Below, piece by piece: positions 17,324 through 24,639 of a DNA stretch of 61,916 bases. Every line of letters starts with the position of its first letter. Positions within the stretch are counted from its first letter, which is position 1. The notes beneath the pieces were generated by a model. The model was not told the DNA's origin. It was given only the letters and a program-made list of their open reading frames with translations, and made no database searches. A program made the translations under genes and the position numbers. This stretch comes from Acidovorax sp. CCYZU-2555. Its GTDB lineage: Bacteria; Pseudomonadota; Gammaproteobacteria; Burkholderiales; Burkholderiaceae_C. Location of the stretch: assembly GCF_018413525.1 (NCBI RefSeq), contig NZ_JAHCDD010000027.1:1-61916 (forward strand), written 5' to 3'.

Positions 17324-18262
17324 ATGACTTACCGCATCGACGCCGCCGACATCGCAGCCCCGGCGCGCCGGGGACTGGGCAACTGGTGGCGCGCGCAGCT
17401 GCCCGATGCGCTGGGCCCTTGCACCAACGACCTTTGCCGGCTCGACGACGGTCTGGCGCTGGCCTATGCCGACTACCGCCCGCGCCACGACCTGCTCGAA
17501 ACCAGCGCCATAGACCGCGACTGCCGCGCGCTGACCATCACCGTGGCGCTCGAGGGCGCATCGAGCACCGTCGGCAGCGACGGCCAATGCTTCGAGTTCA
17601 TCGCCGGCCACAGCACCGTGGCGGCCTTTGCCAGCGCGCGCGCCGTGCGCCGCTTTCCCGCCAATCGCAGCACGCGCCAGCTGCGCCTGATCGCCGATGA
17701 ATCGCTGCTGCGGCGCTACCGGCTCGAACACCTGCTCGATGGCGTCGCCGACGACCAGCGCGCCCGGCACCTGTTCTTCGGCCGGCACGACGCCGCGACC
17801 CGACAACTGGCGCAGACGCTGGTGCATCTGCATGGCCGCGACGGCAGCATGCTCGACCTGCAGATCGCCGCGCTGAGCCTGCTGGCGGCGCAGACGCGGG
17901 CGCTGCTGCCGCCGCCGGCGCTCACCCCGGGGCGGCTGCGCCCGCAAGACCAGCAGCGCATGCTCCAGGCGCGCGATATTCTGCTGCAGCAATACGGCCA
18001 GGCGCTGACCATCGCCTACCTGTGCACGACGGTGGGGACCAACGAATTCAAGCTCAAGCAGGGCTTTCGCGAACTGTTCGGCACCAGCCCCCATCGCATG
18101 CTCACCGACATCCGCATGAAGAAGGCCTGGGAGCTGCTGGAGTGCGGCCTGCGCGTGTCCACGGTGGCCGACCGGGTCGGCTATCGCCACCTGTCGAGCT
18201 TCAGCGCCGCGTTCGAGCGCCACTATGGGCGCACGCCCAAGTCCGTGGCCGGCGCCGGCTGA
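17324..18262 (+). CDS. AraC-family regulator, PchR-like
   Basis: A 312-residue regulator. The C-terminal AraC domain (about residues 215-312) has two helix-turn-helices, LTIAYLCTTVGTNEFKLKQG and VSTVADRVGYRHLSSFSAAF, and ends with YGRTPKSV. The N-terminal half, with PRHDLLETSAIDRDC, RRFPANRSTRQLRLIADE and LLRRYRLEHLLDG, resembles siderophore-responsive PchR-type regulators more than sugar-type AraC proteins. AAGGAG precedes ATG 17324. A Fur-like box upstream fits iron-linked control. Its target may be the divergent, now broken, methyltransferase. The ligand is unknown. Confidence 0.85.
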   Translation: MTYRIDAADIAAPARRGLGNWWRAQLPDALGPCTNDLCRLDDGLALAYADYRPRHDLLETSAIDRDCRALTITVALEGASSTVGSDGQCFEFIAGHSTVAAFASARAVRRFPANRSTRQLRLIADESLLRRYRLEHLLDGVADDQRARHLFFGRHDAATRQLAQTLVHLHGRDGSMLDLQIAALSLLAAQTRALLPPPALTPGRLRPQDQQRMLQARDILLQQYGQALTIAYLCTTVGTNEFKLKQGFRELFGTSPHRMLTDIRMKKAWELLECGLRVSTVADRVGYRHLSSFSAAFERHYGRTPKSVAGAG

Positions 18263-18294
18263 AACAAAAACAGCCGGCATGGCCGGCTGTTTTC
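18262..18294. terminator. Bidirectional rho-independent terminator
   Basis: A perfect 8-bp stem CAGCCGGC/GCCGGCTG with loop ATG (18271-18289) is flanked by an A-rich run on the left and TTTT on the right. It can therefore end transcription of the AraC gene (+) and of the diaA-dolP operon (-), which converge on it. Confidence 0.9.
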
Positions 18295-18308
18295 TGGAGC
18301 GATGGGAA

Positions 18309-18971
18309 TCAGGGCGCGACCGTGGGCGAACTGTCGGTCGTGACCGGCGCCTGCTTGGGCTGGTAGCGCGCCAGGTCGTCTTCCGACACCACTTCGAACA
18401 CGCGCACCACCTTGACCACGTCATTGACGCCGCGCGCAATTTCGGCCGCGCGCTTGGCTTCGCGCGGCGTGACGATGCCCATCAGATAGACCACCTTGTT
18501 CTCGGTCGTCACCTTGATGGCCGACGCCTGAATATCCTTGGCGTCCATCAGGCTCGCACGCACCTTGCCGGTGATGAAGGTGTCGCCCGAACGCTGGCTC
18601 AGCGTCGCGGTGAACGGCGCGACCACGGCCTCGTTGACCACGGCACGCACGTTGTCGACGGACTCGACCAGGCGGCCCAGCGTCTGTTTGTCGGTCTCAT
18701 TGCCCACTTCGCCGGTCAGCAGCACCTGGCGGTTGTAGCTGGTCACGTTGATGCGTGCCTTGTCGCCCAGCGTCTCGCGAATGCGGCTCGCGGCCTTGAC
18801 CTCGATGCTCTCGTCTTCGACCTGGGTGCCGGCCGTGCGCCGGTCCACTGCCACCAGCGTGCCCGCGACCATGCCGCCACCCACGACCAGCGGAACGCAG
18901 GCGGACATAGCGCCACCGAGCAACACAACGGCCAGCGAGGAACAAACGGCACGACGGATCTTGAACTTCAT
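18309..18971 (-). CDS. dolP: BON-domain outer-membrane lipoprotein DolP (YraP)
   Basis: A 220-residue protein with a lipobox (GGAMSAC) followed by two BON domains at about residues 55-120 and 130-200 (RINVTSYNRQVLLTGEV; NKVVYLMGIVTPREA). DolP proteins bind anionic phospholipids and support outer-membrane integrity. The gene overlaps diaA by ATGA, the conserved yraN/diaA/dolP neighbourhood of proteobacteria. The C-terminal tail after the second BON domain is rich in P, T and S. A strong terminator lies 15 bases beyond the stop. Confidence 0.93.
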   Translation of the reverse strand: MKFKIRRAVCSSLAVVLLGGAMSACVPLVVGGGMVAGTLVAVDRRTAGTQVEDESIEVKAASRIRETLGDKARINVTSYNRQVLLTGEVGNETDKQTLGRLVESVDNVRAVVNEAVVAPFTATLSQRSGDTFITGKVRASLMDAKDIQASAIKVTTENKVVYLMGIVTPREAKRAAEIARGVNDVVKVVRVFEVVSEDDLARYQPKQAPVTTDSSPTVAP

Positions 18972-19576
18972 AAAGGCATCTCCTGTTCACCTAACAACTG
19001 GGCATCCACGCCATCGCACAGGCAGTGCAGCACCAGGGCATGCACTTCACGCACGCGCGCCGCGCGGTCATGCGGCACGCAGATCAGCACATCGGTCTCG
19101 CGCATGCGCGCTGCCAAAGTGCCGCCGGTACGGCCGCTGAGCACCACCGCCATCATGTCGCGCTCGTGCGCGGCTTCAACGGCTTCGAGCGCGCAGGGAT
19201 CATTGCCGGTCACAGACAACACCAGCAGCAGATCGCCCGCCTGGCCCAGCGCACGCACCTGGCGCGCCAGATAGTGCTGGGCATTGCCCCCGCCGCCCGA
19301 CAGCGGCAGGCTGCCCAGCAGCCCGCCTTGCGCGCTCAAGGCGAGTGCGGCCAGTTCGGGACGGTCGCGTTCGAACCCCGTCACGCACAGCGATGCGAAC
19401 ATCTGCGCGTCGGTGACGGAAGGGCCGCTGCCGCAGGCCAGGACTTTGCCGCCACTGGTGACGCAGGCCAGCATGGCCTGCACTGCGGAAGCGATGGGAA
19501 GACTCAACGCCTGCGCGGCCTGATACTTCAGATCTGCGCTGTCGATGAAATGCTGTTGGATACGTTGCTCTAGCAT
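18968..19576 (-). CDS. diaA: SIS-domain protein DiaA / phosphoheptose isomerase-like
   Basis: A 202-residue SIS-fold protein. GKVLACGSGPSVTDAQMFAS and LLLVLSVTGNDPCALEAVE are the two phosphosugar-binding motifs. In E. coli DiaA binds DnaA and promotes initiation; GmhA relatives make heptose for LPS. Position beside yraN and dolP favours DiaA. The canonical glycine-asparagine start of the first motif (GNGTSAANAQHF in DiaA) is GSGPSVTDAQMF here, and metal-binding residues of GmhA are not obvious, which also argues against isomerase activity. Confidence 0.85.
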   Translation of the reverse strand: MLEQRIQQHFIDSADLKYQAAQALSLPIASAVQAMLACVTSGGKVLACGSGPSVTDAQMFASLCVTGFERDRPELAALALSAQGGLLGSLPLSGGGGNAQHYLARQVRALGQAGDLLLVLSVTGNDPCALEAVEAAHERDMMAVVLSGRTGGTLAARMRETDVLICVPHDRAARVREVHALVLHCLCDGVDAQLLGEQEMPL

Positions 19577-19625
19577 GGAGGCCCGATGATACCTGCGAGG
19601 CTACAAACCTTTTGCCATTGCACGG

Positions 19626-20036
19626 TTACCCGACCTGACCGTCGCTGTCGAAGGCCGCGCGCAGCCATTGCAGGCCCGCGGCGTCGAGCAGCACCACGTC
19701 GAAGCGGCAAGGCGGCGGCGCAGGCCAGCGTTGCAGATAATGCCGGGCCGCGCACACAATATGCGCCTGCTTGGCGGCGCCGATGCTGGCGCCCGCGCCG
19801 CCATAGCCCGCGCGGCGGCGGCGGCGCACTTCGACAAACACCAGCGTGCCCTCGGCATCGCGCATGATGAGGTCAATCTCGCCACCGCCACGCCCGGGCG
19901 TCCGATAATTGCGCTCCACCAGACGCAGGCCTGCGGCCTGCAGACAGTGCAGCGCCTGGTCTTCACCGGCCTGGCCCAGTTGCCGGGTGGTGGACGGCGC
20001 AGCGCCCGCTGCGCCCGGATTTTTAAGGAAACCCAT
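19626..20036 (-). CDS. yraN: YraN family (UPF0102) endonuclease-like protein
   Basis: A 136-residue UPF0102 protein with a restriction-endonuclease-like core: GEDQALHCLQAAGLRLVERN, GGGEIDLIMRD (the acidic active-site strand) and LVFVEVRRRR. The family is linked to Holliday-junction or DNA processing but its role is not firmly known. The start at 20036 has GAGG upstream. The ATG overlaps, base for base, the TTG start of the divergent rsmI, so neither gene has an untranslated promoter gap. Confidence 0.93.
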   Translation of the reverse strand: MGFLKNPGAAGAAPSTTRQLGQAGEDQALHCLQAAGLRLVERNYRTPGRGGGEIDLIMRDAEGTLVFVEVRRRRRAGYGGAGASIGAAKQAHIVCAARHYLQRWPAPPPCRFDVVLLDAAGLQWLRAAFDSDGQVG

Positions 20037-20965
20037 TGAGTGCCTCTTTCGCCTCTGCACTGAGCGCTGCCCACGACGCAGCCTCGGCGCAACATTACCC
20101 GCAAGGCGCCCTGTATGTGGTCGCCACCCCCATCGGCAACCTCGCCGACATCAGCCTGCGCGCGCTGCATGTGCTGCAGATCGTCGACAGCGTCGCCTGC
20201 GAAGACACGCGCCACACCCAGGGCCTGCTGCGCTCCTACGGTCTGGAGCGCCCCGGCAGCCAGCTGCTGGCCCTGCACCAGCATAACGAAGCCGAGGCCG
20301 CGCAGCAGGTAATTGCACGCCTGCAGCAAGGTCAGCGCCTGGCCTATGTGAGCGACGCCGGCACGCCTGGCGTCAGCGACCCCGGCGCCCGCCTGGCCGC
20401 GGCGGTGCAGGCCGCGGGCCTGCGCACCATCCCCCTGCCCGGAGCCAGCAGCATCACCGCCGCGCTGAGCGTCGCGGGTGCCGTGGCACCGTCGCAGGCC
20501 AGCAGCGGTTTTCTGTTTGCGGGCTTTTTGGCCAGCAAGCAGGCCGAACGCGCCACCCAGGTCCAACAGCTGGGCCAGGAAGCGCGCTGCTGCGTGCTGC
20601 TCGAAGCCCCGCACCGCATAGGCGAACTCGCCCAGGCCCTGGCCGTGCTTGGCCCGCGCCCGGTCACGCTGGCGCGCGAGATCACCAAGCAGTTCGAGGA
20701 AATCGTGACCCAGCCCGCAGACCAGCTGCCGGCCTGGCTGGACGGCTCGCCCCAGCGCTCACGCGGTGAATTCGTGGTCGTGCTGCATCCCGTCGCCGTG
20801 CAGGAAGACAGCGCTGAAGGCCTGCGCGTGCTGCGCCTGCTGCTTGCCGAACTCCCGACCAAGGCGGCAGTGCGCCTGGCTGCGGACATCACCGGTGCAG
20901 CGCGCAATGCGCTCTATGAGGCAGCGCTGCAAATCAAGCGCGAAAGCGCTTGCAAAGACGAATAG
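20036..20965 (+). CDS. rsmI: 16S rRNA 2'-O-methyltransferase RsmI
   Basis: A 309-residue SAM-dependent enzyme that methylates the ribose of C1402 in 16S rRNA. Diagnostic motifs are [45 protein letters not shown] and [15 protein letters not shown]. No ATG fits; the start is TTG at 20036 with AAGGAA six bases upstream, because later start codons would cut into the first strand. It is divergent from yraN with overlapping start codons. Confidence 0.95.
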   Translation: MSASFASALSAAHDAASAQHYPQGALYVVATPIGNLADISLRALHVLQIVDSVACEDTRHTQGLLRSYGLERPGSQLLALHQHNEAEAAQQVIARLQQGQRLAYVSDAGTPGVSDPGARLAAAVQAAGLRTIPLPGASSITAALSVAGAVAPSQASSGFLFAGFLASKQAERATQVQQLGQEARCCVLLEAPHRIGELAQALAVLGPRPVTLAREITKQFEEIVTQPADQLPAWLDGSPQRSRGEFVVVLHPVAVQEDSAEGLRVLRLLLAELPTKAAVRLAADITGAARNALYEAALQIKRESACKDE

Positions 20966-20966
20966 C

Positions 20967-20989
20967 CAGCGCAGTGCGATCGCGCTGGA
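20967..20989 (+). other. Stem-loop after rsmI
   Basis: A perfect 7-bp stem CCAGCGC/GCGCTGG directly follows the rsmI stop. There is no run of T after it, so a terminator role is only possible. Confidence 0.35.
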
Positions 20990-21043
20990 CTGGGTACTCC
21001 GGTTGACCGCAGCCCTGCGCCGGCTGCGGCGAAGTGCCAATAT

Positions 21044-21352
21044 TTCTGCGGCGTACTCCACGGCTTCCTTGAGGATTTCGTTCTCCAGGGTCTTCTTGCC
21101 AAGCACGCGCTGAAGCTTGGCGATTTCCGCCCGGGCCGCGGCCAGCTCTGATGCCGATACGACTGCTTCACCAGCGGAGACAGCGGTCAAACCACCTTGG
21201 CGCTCGAGCTTGCGCCACTGGAACAGCAAGCCAGCGGAGACGCCTTCCTGGCGAGCAACCAACGACACGCTCATGCCTGGCTCGTAGGTGCGGCGCACCA
21301 GCGCCGCCTTCTCAGCGACGGACCAACACCTGCGGCGCTGATCCGTCACCAC
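21044..21352 (-). mobile_element. Remnant of an IS3-family (IS2 group) transposase OrfA
   Basis: Reading from a GTG at 21352, about 103 codons match the first open frame of IS2-type elements. A helix-turn-helix ([20 protein letters not shown]) is followed by [20 protein letters not shown] and a leucine-zipper helix ending [18 protein letters not shown]. After that the match stops and the frame runs into unrelated sequence. OrfB with the DDE catalytic residues is absent, and no terminal inverted repeats could be identified. It is a dead fragment marking the left side of the accessory insert. Confidence 0.8.
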
Positions 21353-21423
21353 TGCCTCTACTGACTCCCTAGCGCAATTTCGTGCGAACCTGAAGCAGCG
21401 TGTCACGTCAAGCACGCAACTAC

Positions 21424-21483
21424 CGCTCGCCCTGAGCCTGTCTGGGCGACCCCGTCTGAGCGACCCCGTCGAAGGGCGGTTCA
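21424..21483. repeat. Interrupted palindromic repeat with two tandem 14-mers
   Basis: The halves GCCCTGAGCCTGTC and GTCGAAGGGCGG, which join in a dispersed palindrome common in related high-GC genomes (from memory), are separated here by TGGGCGACCCCGTC followed by TGAGCGACCCCGTC. The two 14-mers differ at one base. Confidence 0.6.
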
Positions 21484-21734
21484 GAGCGCAATCAGAGGGG
21501 TATCTCAAGTCAGCGCGAAACCGCTCTAGTCATATGCACAGTCCTGTTCCTATCTCTAAAGATAAGCGACAGGGCGGGGCGGTGAATCATGGGGCGATCT
21601 CTGCAAGCCCTGGCGCCAGCGTGCTGCTGCGCGAAACGCTTGGGCACTGGGAGCAATACAAAACACATTTCAAATAAAACAAAACCCAAAAGTCAATGAG
21701 AAAATTGTAATTTTTTGCATCTTAGCAAAAACCT

Positions 21735-21753
21735 ATTGAAATAAGATTTCAAT
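21735..21753. promoter_or_regulatory. Perfect 8-3-8 palindrome upstream of the repeat-protein gene
   Basis: ATTGAAAT-AAG-ATTTCAAT lies about 40 bases before the ATG at 21792 in a very AT-rich stretch (about 21655-21790) that looks like a promoter region. It may be an operator; nothing identifies the binding protein. Confidence 0.45.
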
Positions 21754-21791
21754 TTATTTAAACTAATTGTTTGATTAAATTCTTATTCATC

Positions 21792-24266
21792 ATGTCTGAC
21801 TTCGATAGCAAACCAATCAACCCATTGGACTTGTGCCGCTCGCTAAAACCTCCAGTTACGCTAACGCCTGCGCTTACCCAGCAGCAGCCGGCTACATTCC
21901 ATCCGCAAAACAATGCTCAGTCTTTTGGGCAGACGTTGAATAACGCTGGACAGCAGCCCACTCCACATTTCATGCCTTTGCATGTTACTTCACAGTCGCC
22001 GCAGGGGCCTGTGCAGCAACTGACTCAGCATAATCTGATACCGCAACAAGCGAATCAACAGCTTCCATCCCCGCTCAATAATTTCCAGCCCCAGATGAAT
22101 CAGCCGATTCCTCAGCAGCCCCAGATGAATCAGCCGATTTATCAGCAGCACCAGATGAATCAGCCGATTTATCAGCAGCACCAGATGAATCAGCCGATTT
22201 ATCAGCAGCACCAAATGAATCAGCCGATTTATCAGCCGATTTATCAGCCGATTTATCAGCAGCACCAGATGAATCAGCCGATTTATCAGCCGATTTATCA
22301 GCAGCCCCAGATGAATAAGCCGATTTATCAGCCGATTTATCAGCCGATTTATCAGCAGCACCAGATGAATCAGCCGACTCATCAGCAGCCGACTACAGTC
22401 CCTTCGCCAATGAATACTCAGTCTTTGGGGCTGACATCGAATAACGCTGTATCGCATTTTTCGCATGGTACTTCACAGTCGCTGCAGGGGCTTGTGCAGC
22501 AACTGACTCAGAAAAATCTGATACCGCATCAAGCGCAACAAGCGCATCAACAGCTTCCACCCCTGCTGAATAATTTGCAGCCCCAGATGAATCAGCCGAT
22601 TCAGCAACAGAACCAGCAGCAACCAAAACAGGCGGAGCTGGATTTCTATCAGCGACTGAGTGAAAATCAAAAGCGGCACGAAAATCGCCATGAGACAGTC
22701 GAAAATTCCCACTCCGATGGAATAAGTTCAACGTATGTCTACGAAAAGATTTTGCAGAATAGCCAATTGAATCAACAGAACGGAATATCTATCACAGTGC
22801 ATAGCAATGCAGATACTGATTCTTTTTCATCCAGAAGGGTTTCAGGGATGATTATACCACAAGACAGTACGGATATTAAACGAACCAAACTTGTAAAGGG
22901 TAAAACAAGTGACGATTCGCTGCAACAAGGCAATGACTCCAAAGATCAATCCAATAGAAAATATGCAATAAAAAACGAGCCTTATAAGCCAAAAACACTT
23001 TTGGAAAATAAAAATCTGAAGCTGAACCTAGAATTCTTAAAGTCAAAAGAATTCAAGGAAAACAACAAGCTGCTTAATACTTCAACAAAAATCGCCGATG
23101 ATGCTGAAAATAAAAATAAACCTGAAACAGAAAATCATTCTGCGAAAAAACCAACTAAATTTTCAAAAAAAGGAATGAAGAAAAAAGATTTATTAGAAGC
23201 ACAGGAAGCACAAATCAAGCAAGAAAAGATCAAATATATTATCGACATCAGTAATGCAGCAATTGAAAATAACAATGAACTGAAAAAATATGATCTTTAC
23301 AAACCTTTGAAGGAAGACGCGAGCTTGCCTGAAACGCTAGTTCATCTTTTGGAATTAGGCAAGCTCATGGCTGCATATTATCAGGATCCAAATAATGAGA
23401 ATCATAAGGATGACAAATCGGATAAATTTAGTTATCTTCACTGTTTATTTTTAGACAGCTACATTAAATTTGCCAAACACCCAGCGCATTTTGAAAATCC
23501 GAATGCAAAAGACTATTTTGGTGATTTCACATCTTTGGATGCATTTGAACTCAGTTACAGACACAGAAAATTCAACTTCAATCTATTTGAAAGAATTTAT
23601 ATAAAAATTTTTTTTGATGATCAAACACTGTCGACTGACGCCCCAACAGGAGCGTGGCGTTCATATGATTACTTACTGGTCATGAGTCACAAAAACCCTT
23701 GTGGATTTCCCGAATCAGCTATCAAAGAGTTGAGAATAACGGCGACTGACTACGGTTATCTTAGCAGGTTAATTCATCTTCACTCTGTACGATTGAAATG
23801 CAAAAATACAACCACTGCTGAAAAAATTGATCAAACACGACCTTTAGACTTCATGATGGAAAGAACCAATAATGAAGACCTAAAAAAAGTTATTCTCAAA
23901 AAAATGAAACTCGACAAAACAACTCCTCTAGAAGAAGACAAAGACATCGAGAACAACTTAGAAAATAAATCCGGCTACAACGCCATGTTACAACTCAATA
24001 CTTTCGAAGACGGGCAATTTGAAACTTGGAAAACAGCTATTTTAAAGCAAGCTGCTGACCTGGAAAAATGGGCTAATCCACAGAAAAATGCTGCAGGCGA
24101 CACGAAGGGTAATGAAGAAAGTGAACCGAGCGCCGATTCAGAAGAAACGGTCCTTCTAAATGCGCAGCCAGTACGTGATCAGATACCACAAGATGATGAG
24201 AATTTGCAAGCAGACTCAGCAATGGTGGAGTTGAGTGGGCAAAATCCACAGATGGATGACTTCTAA
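21792..24266 (+). CDS. Large low-GC Q/N/P-rich repeat protein of unknown function
   Basis: An 824-residue protein I do not recognise. It has no signal peptide or membrane segment. Residues about 40-275 are rich in Q, N and P and contain a segment present twice (about 40-112 and 206-275, each with VQQLTQ.NLIP and QLP.LLNN.QPQMNQPI). Between and within these, residues 101-199 hold eight QMN(Q/K)P units and 11 PIYQ units. Residues about 340-510 are lysine- and glutamate-rich and probably disordered or helical. Residues about 510-770 look folded (SYLHCLFLDSYIKFAKHP, AWRSYDYLLVMSHKNPCGF). The tail is acidic. Base composition and codon use (AAA, AAT, ATT) differ sharply from all neighbours, indicating transfer. 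A TTG at 21771 is an alternative start; no good ribosome site is visible. Confidence 0.85.
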   Translation: MSDFDSKPINPLDLCRSLKPPVTLTPALTQQQPATFHPQNNAQSFGQTLNNAGQQPTPHFMPLHVTSQSPQGPVQQLTQHNLIPQQANQQLPSPLNNFQPQMNQPIPQQPQMNQPIYQQHQMNQPIYQQHQMNQPIYQQHQMNQPIYQPIYQPIYQQHQMNQPIYQPIYQQPQMNKPIYQPIYQPIYQQHQMNQPTHQQPTTVPSPMNTQSLGLTSNNAVSHFSHGTSQSLQGLVQQLTQKNLIPHQAQQAHQQLPPLLNNLQPQMNQPIQQQNQQQPKQAELDFYQRLSENQKRHENRHETVENSHSDGISSTYVYEKILQNSQLNQQNGISITVHSNADTDSFSSRRVSGMIIPQDSTDIKRTKLVKGKTSDDSLQQGNDSKDQSNRKYAIKNEPYKPKTLLENKNLKLNLEFLKSKEFKENNKLLNTSTKIADDAENKNKPETENHSAKKPTKFSKKGMKKKDLLEAQEAQIKQEKIKYIIDISNAAIENNNELKKYDLYKPLKEDASLPETLVHLLELGKLMAAYYQDPNNENHKDDKSDKFSYLHCLFLDSYIKFAKHPAHFENPNAKDYFGDFTSLDAFELSYRHRKFNFNLFERIYIKIFFDDQTLSTDAPTGAWRSYDYLLVMSHKNPCGFPESAIKELRITATDYGYLSRLIHLHSVRLKCKNTTTAEKIDQTRPLDFMMERTNNEDLKKVILKKMKLDKTTPLEEDKDIENNLENKSGYNAMLQLNTFEDGQFETWKTAILKQAADLEKWANPQKNAAGDTKGNEESEPSADSEETVLLNAQPVRDQIPQDDENLQADSAMVELSGQNPQMDDF
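22092..22388 (+). repeat. In-frame tandem repeats of 30 and 12 bases
   Basis: Near-identical 30-base units (CAGATGAATCAGCCGATTTA, then TCAGCAGCAC) alternate with extra 12-base units CCGATTTATCAG. Translation gives QMNQPIYQQH and PIYQ. Copies per block vary (1,1,1,3,2,3 PIYQ units), as expected from slippage or unequal exchange. Confidence 0.97.
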
Positions 24267-24270
24267 GCTG

Positions 24271-24293
24271 AAAAATTGATAGCGGCAATTTTT
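24271..24293 (+). terminator. Probable terminator of the repeat-protein gene
   Basis: AAAAATTG-ATAGCGG-CAATTTTT forms an 8-bp AT-rich stem ending in TTTTT, four bases after the stop. The stem is weak, but the position fits. Confidence 0.55.
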
Positions 24294-24639
24294 GGTGCCA
24301 GCGCTTGGCTGGTTGCACAGGCTCCCTAGGGAACCTCCGCACCCATCATCGCGTGCATCTGCGGGCTCAGGCGGTCTGCGTCATTTCGAATCCTCGCGAT
24401 GGCTATGGCTATCGCTGCGTCTTGTACCGCGCAGCGCACCCTTGCCGCTCGATGGATGCAGAGTCCCTGATGCAGATCTCGGTCATATGCTTGGTTACAA
24501 ACACGGTAGATCTTGCAAAACACATGGGCCATGTCACGAGTCCCGGTCATGCCAGATGACGGGTTCGTGGCTTTACGCTGGCCGGCTGCTCAGGGTCGAT
24601 ACTGTCAATGGTCAGCAGCGCCCACACTCTGCTGAATTT
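24294..24639. other. Gene-free spacer at the right side of the accessory insert
   Basis: About 350 bases with mixed composition between the low-GC gene and the Hsp70-like gene. Short open frames exist on both strands (up to about 80 codons), but none has a ribosome site or resembles a protein I know. No IS ends or tRNA were found. It may be a decayed mobile-element remnant. Confidence 0.5.

Noticed and set aside
20759..21508. A 249-codon frame joining transposase OrfA to sequence antisense to rsmI
   Set aside because: Only about 103 codons match a transposase; the rest is a chance extension through rsmI antisense DNA.
21655..21790. Possible PIP box (TTCGB-N16-TTCGB) for a type III effector upstream of the repeat protein
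   Set aside because: One TTCGT occurs at about 21377 but no second half lies at the right distance, so no PIP box can be claimed.
22092..22388. Regular direct repeats that could suggest a CRISPR array
   Set aside because: There are no unique spacers; units are in frame, variable in number and encode PIYQ/QMNQP; no cas genes nearby.
21990..22466. A minus-strand frame with repeated LINRLIHLVL, looking like a membrane repeat protein
   Set aside because: It is the antisense reading of the PIYQ repeat region; no ribosome site, and the plus-strand gene extends far beyond it.
24326..24550. A 74-codon minus-strand frame in the spacer right of the repeat protein
   Set aside because: No ribosome site, no recognisable similarity, and an equally long frame exists on the other strand.
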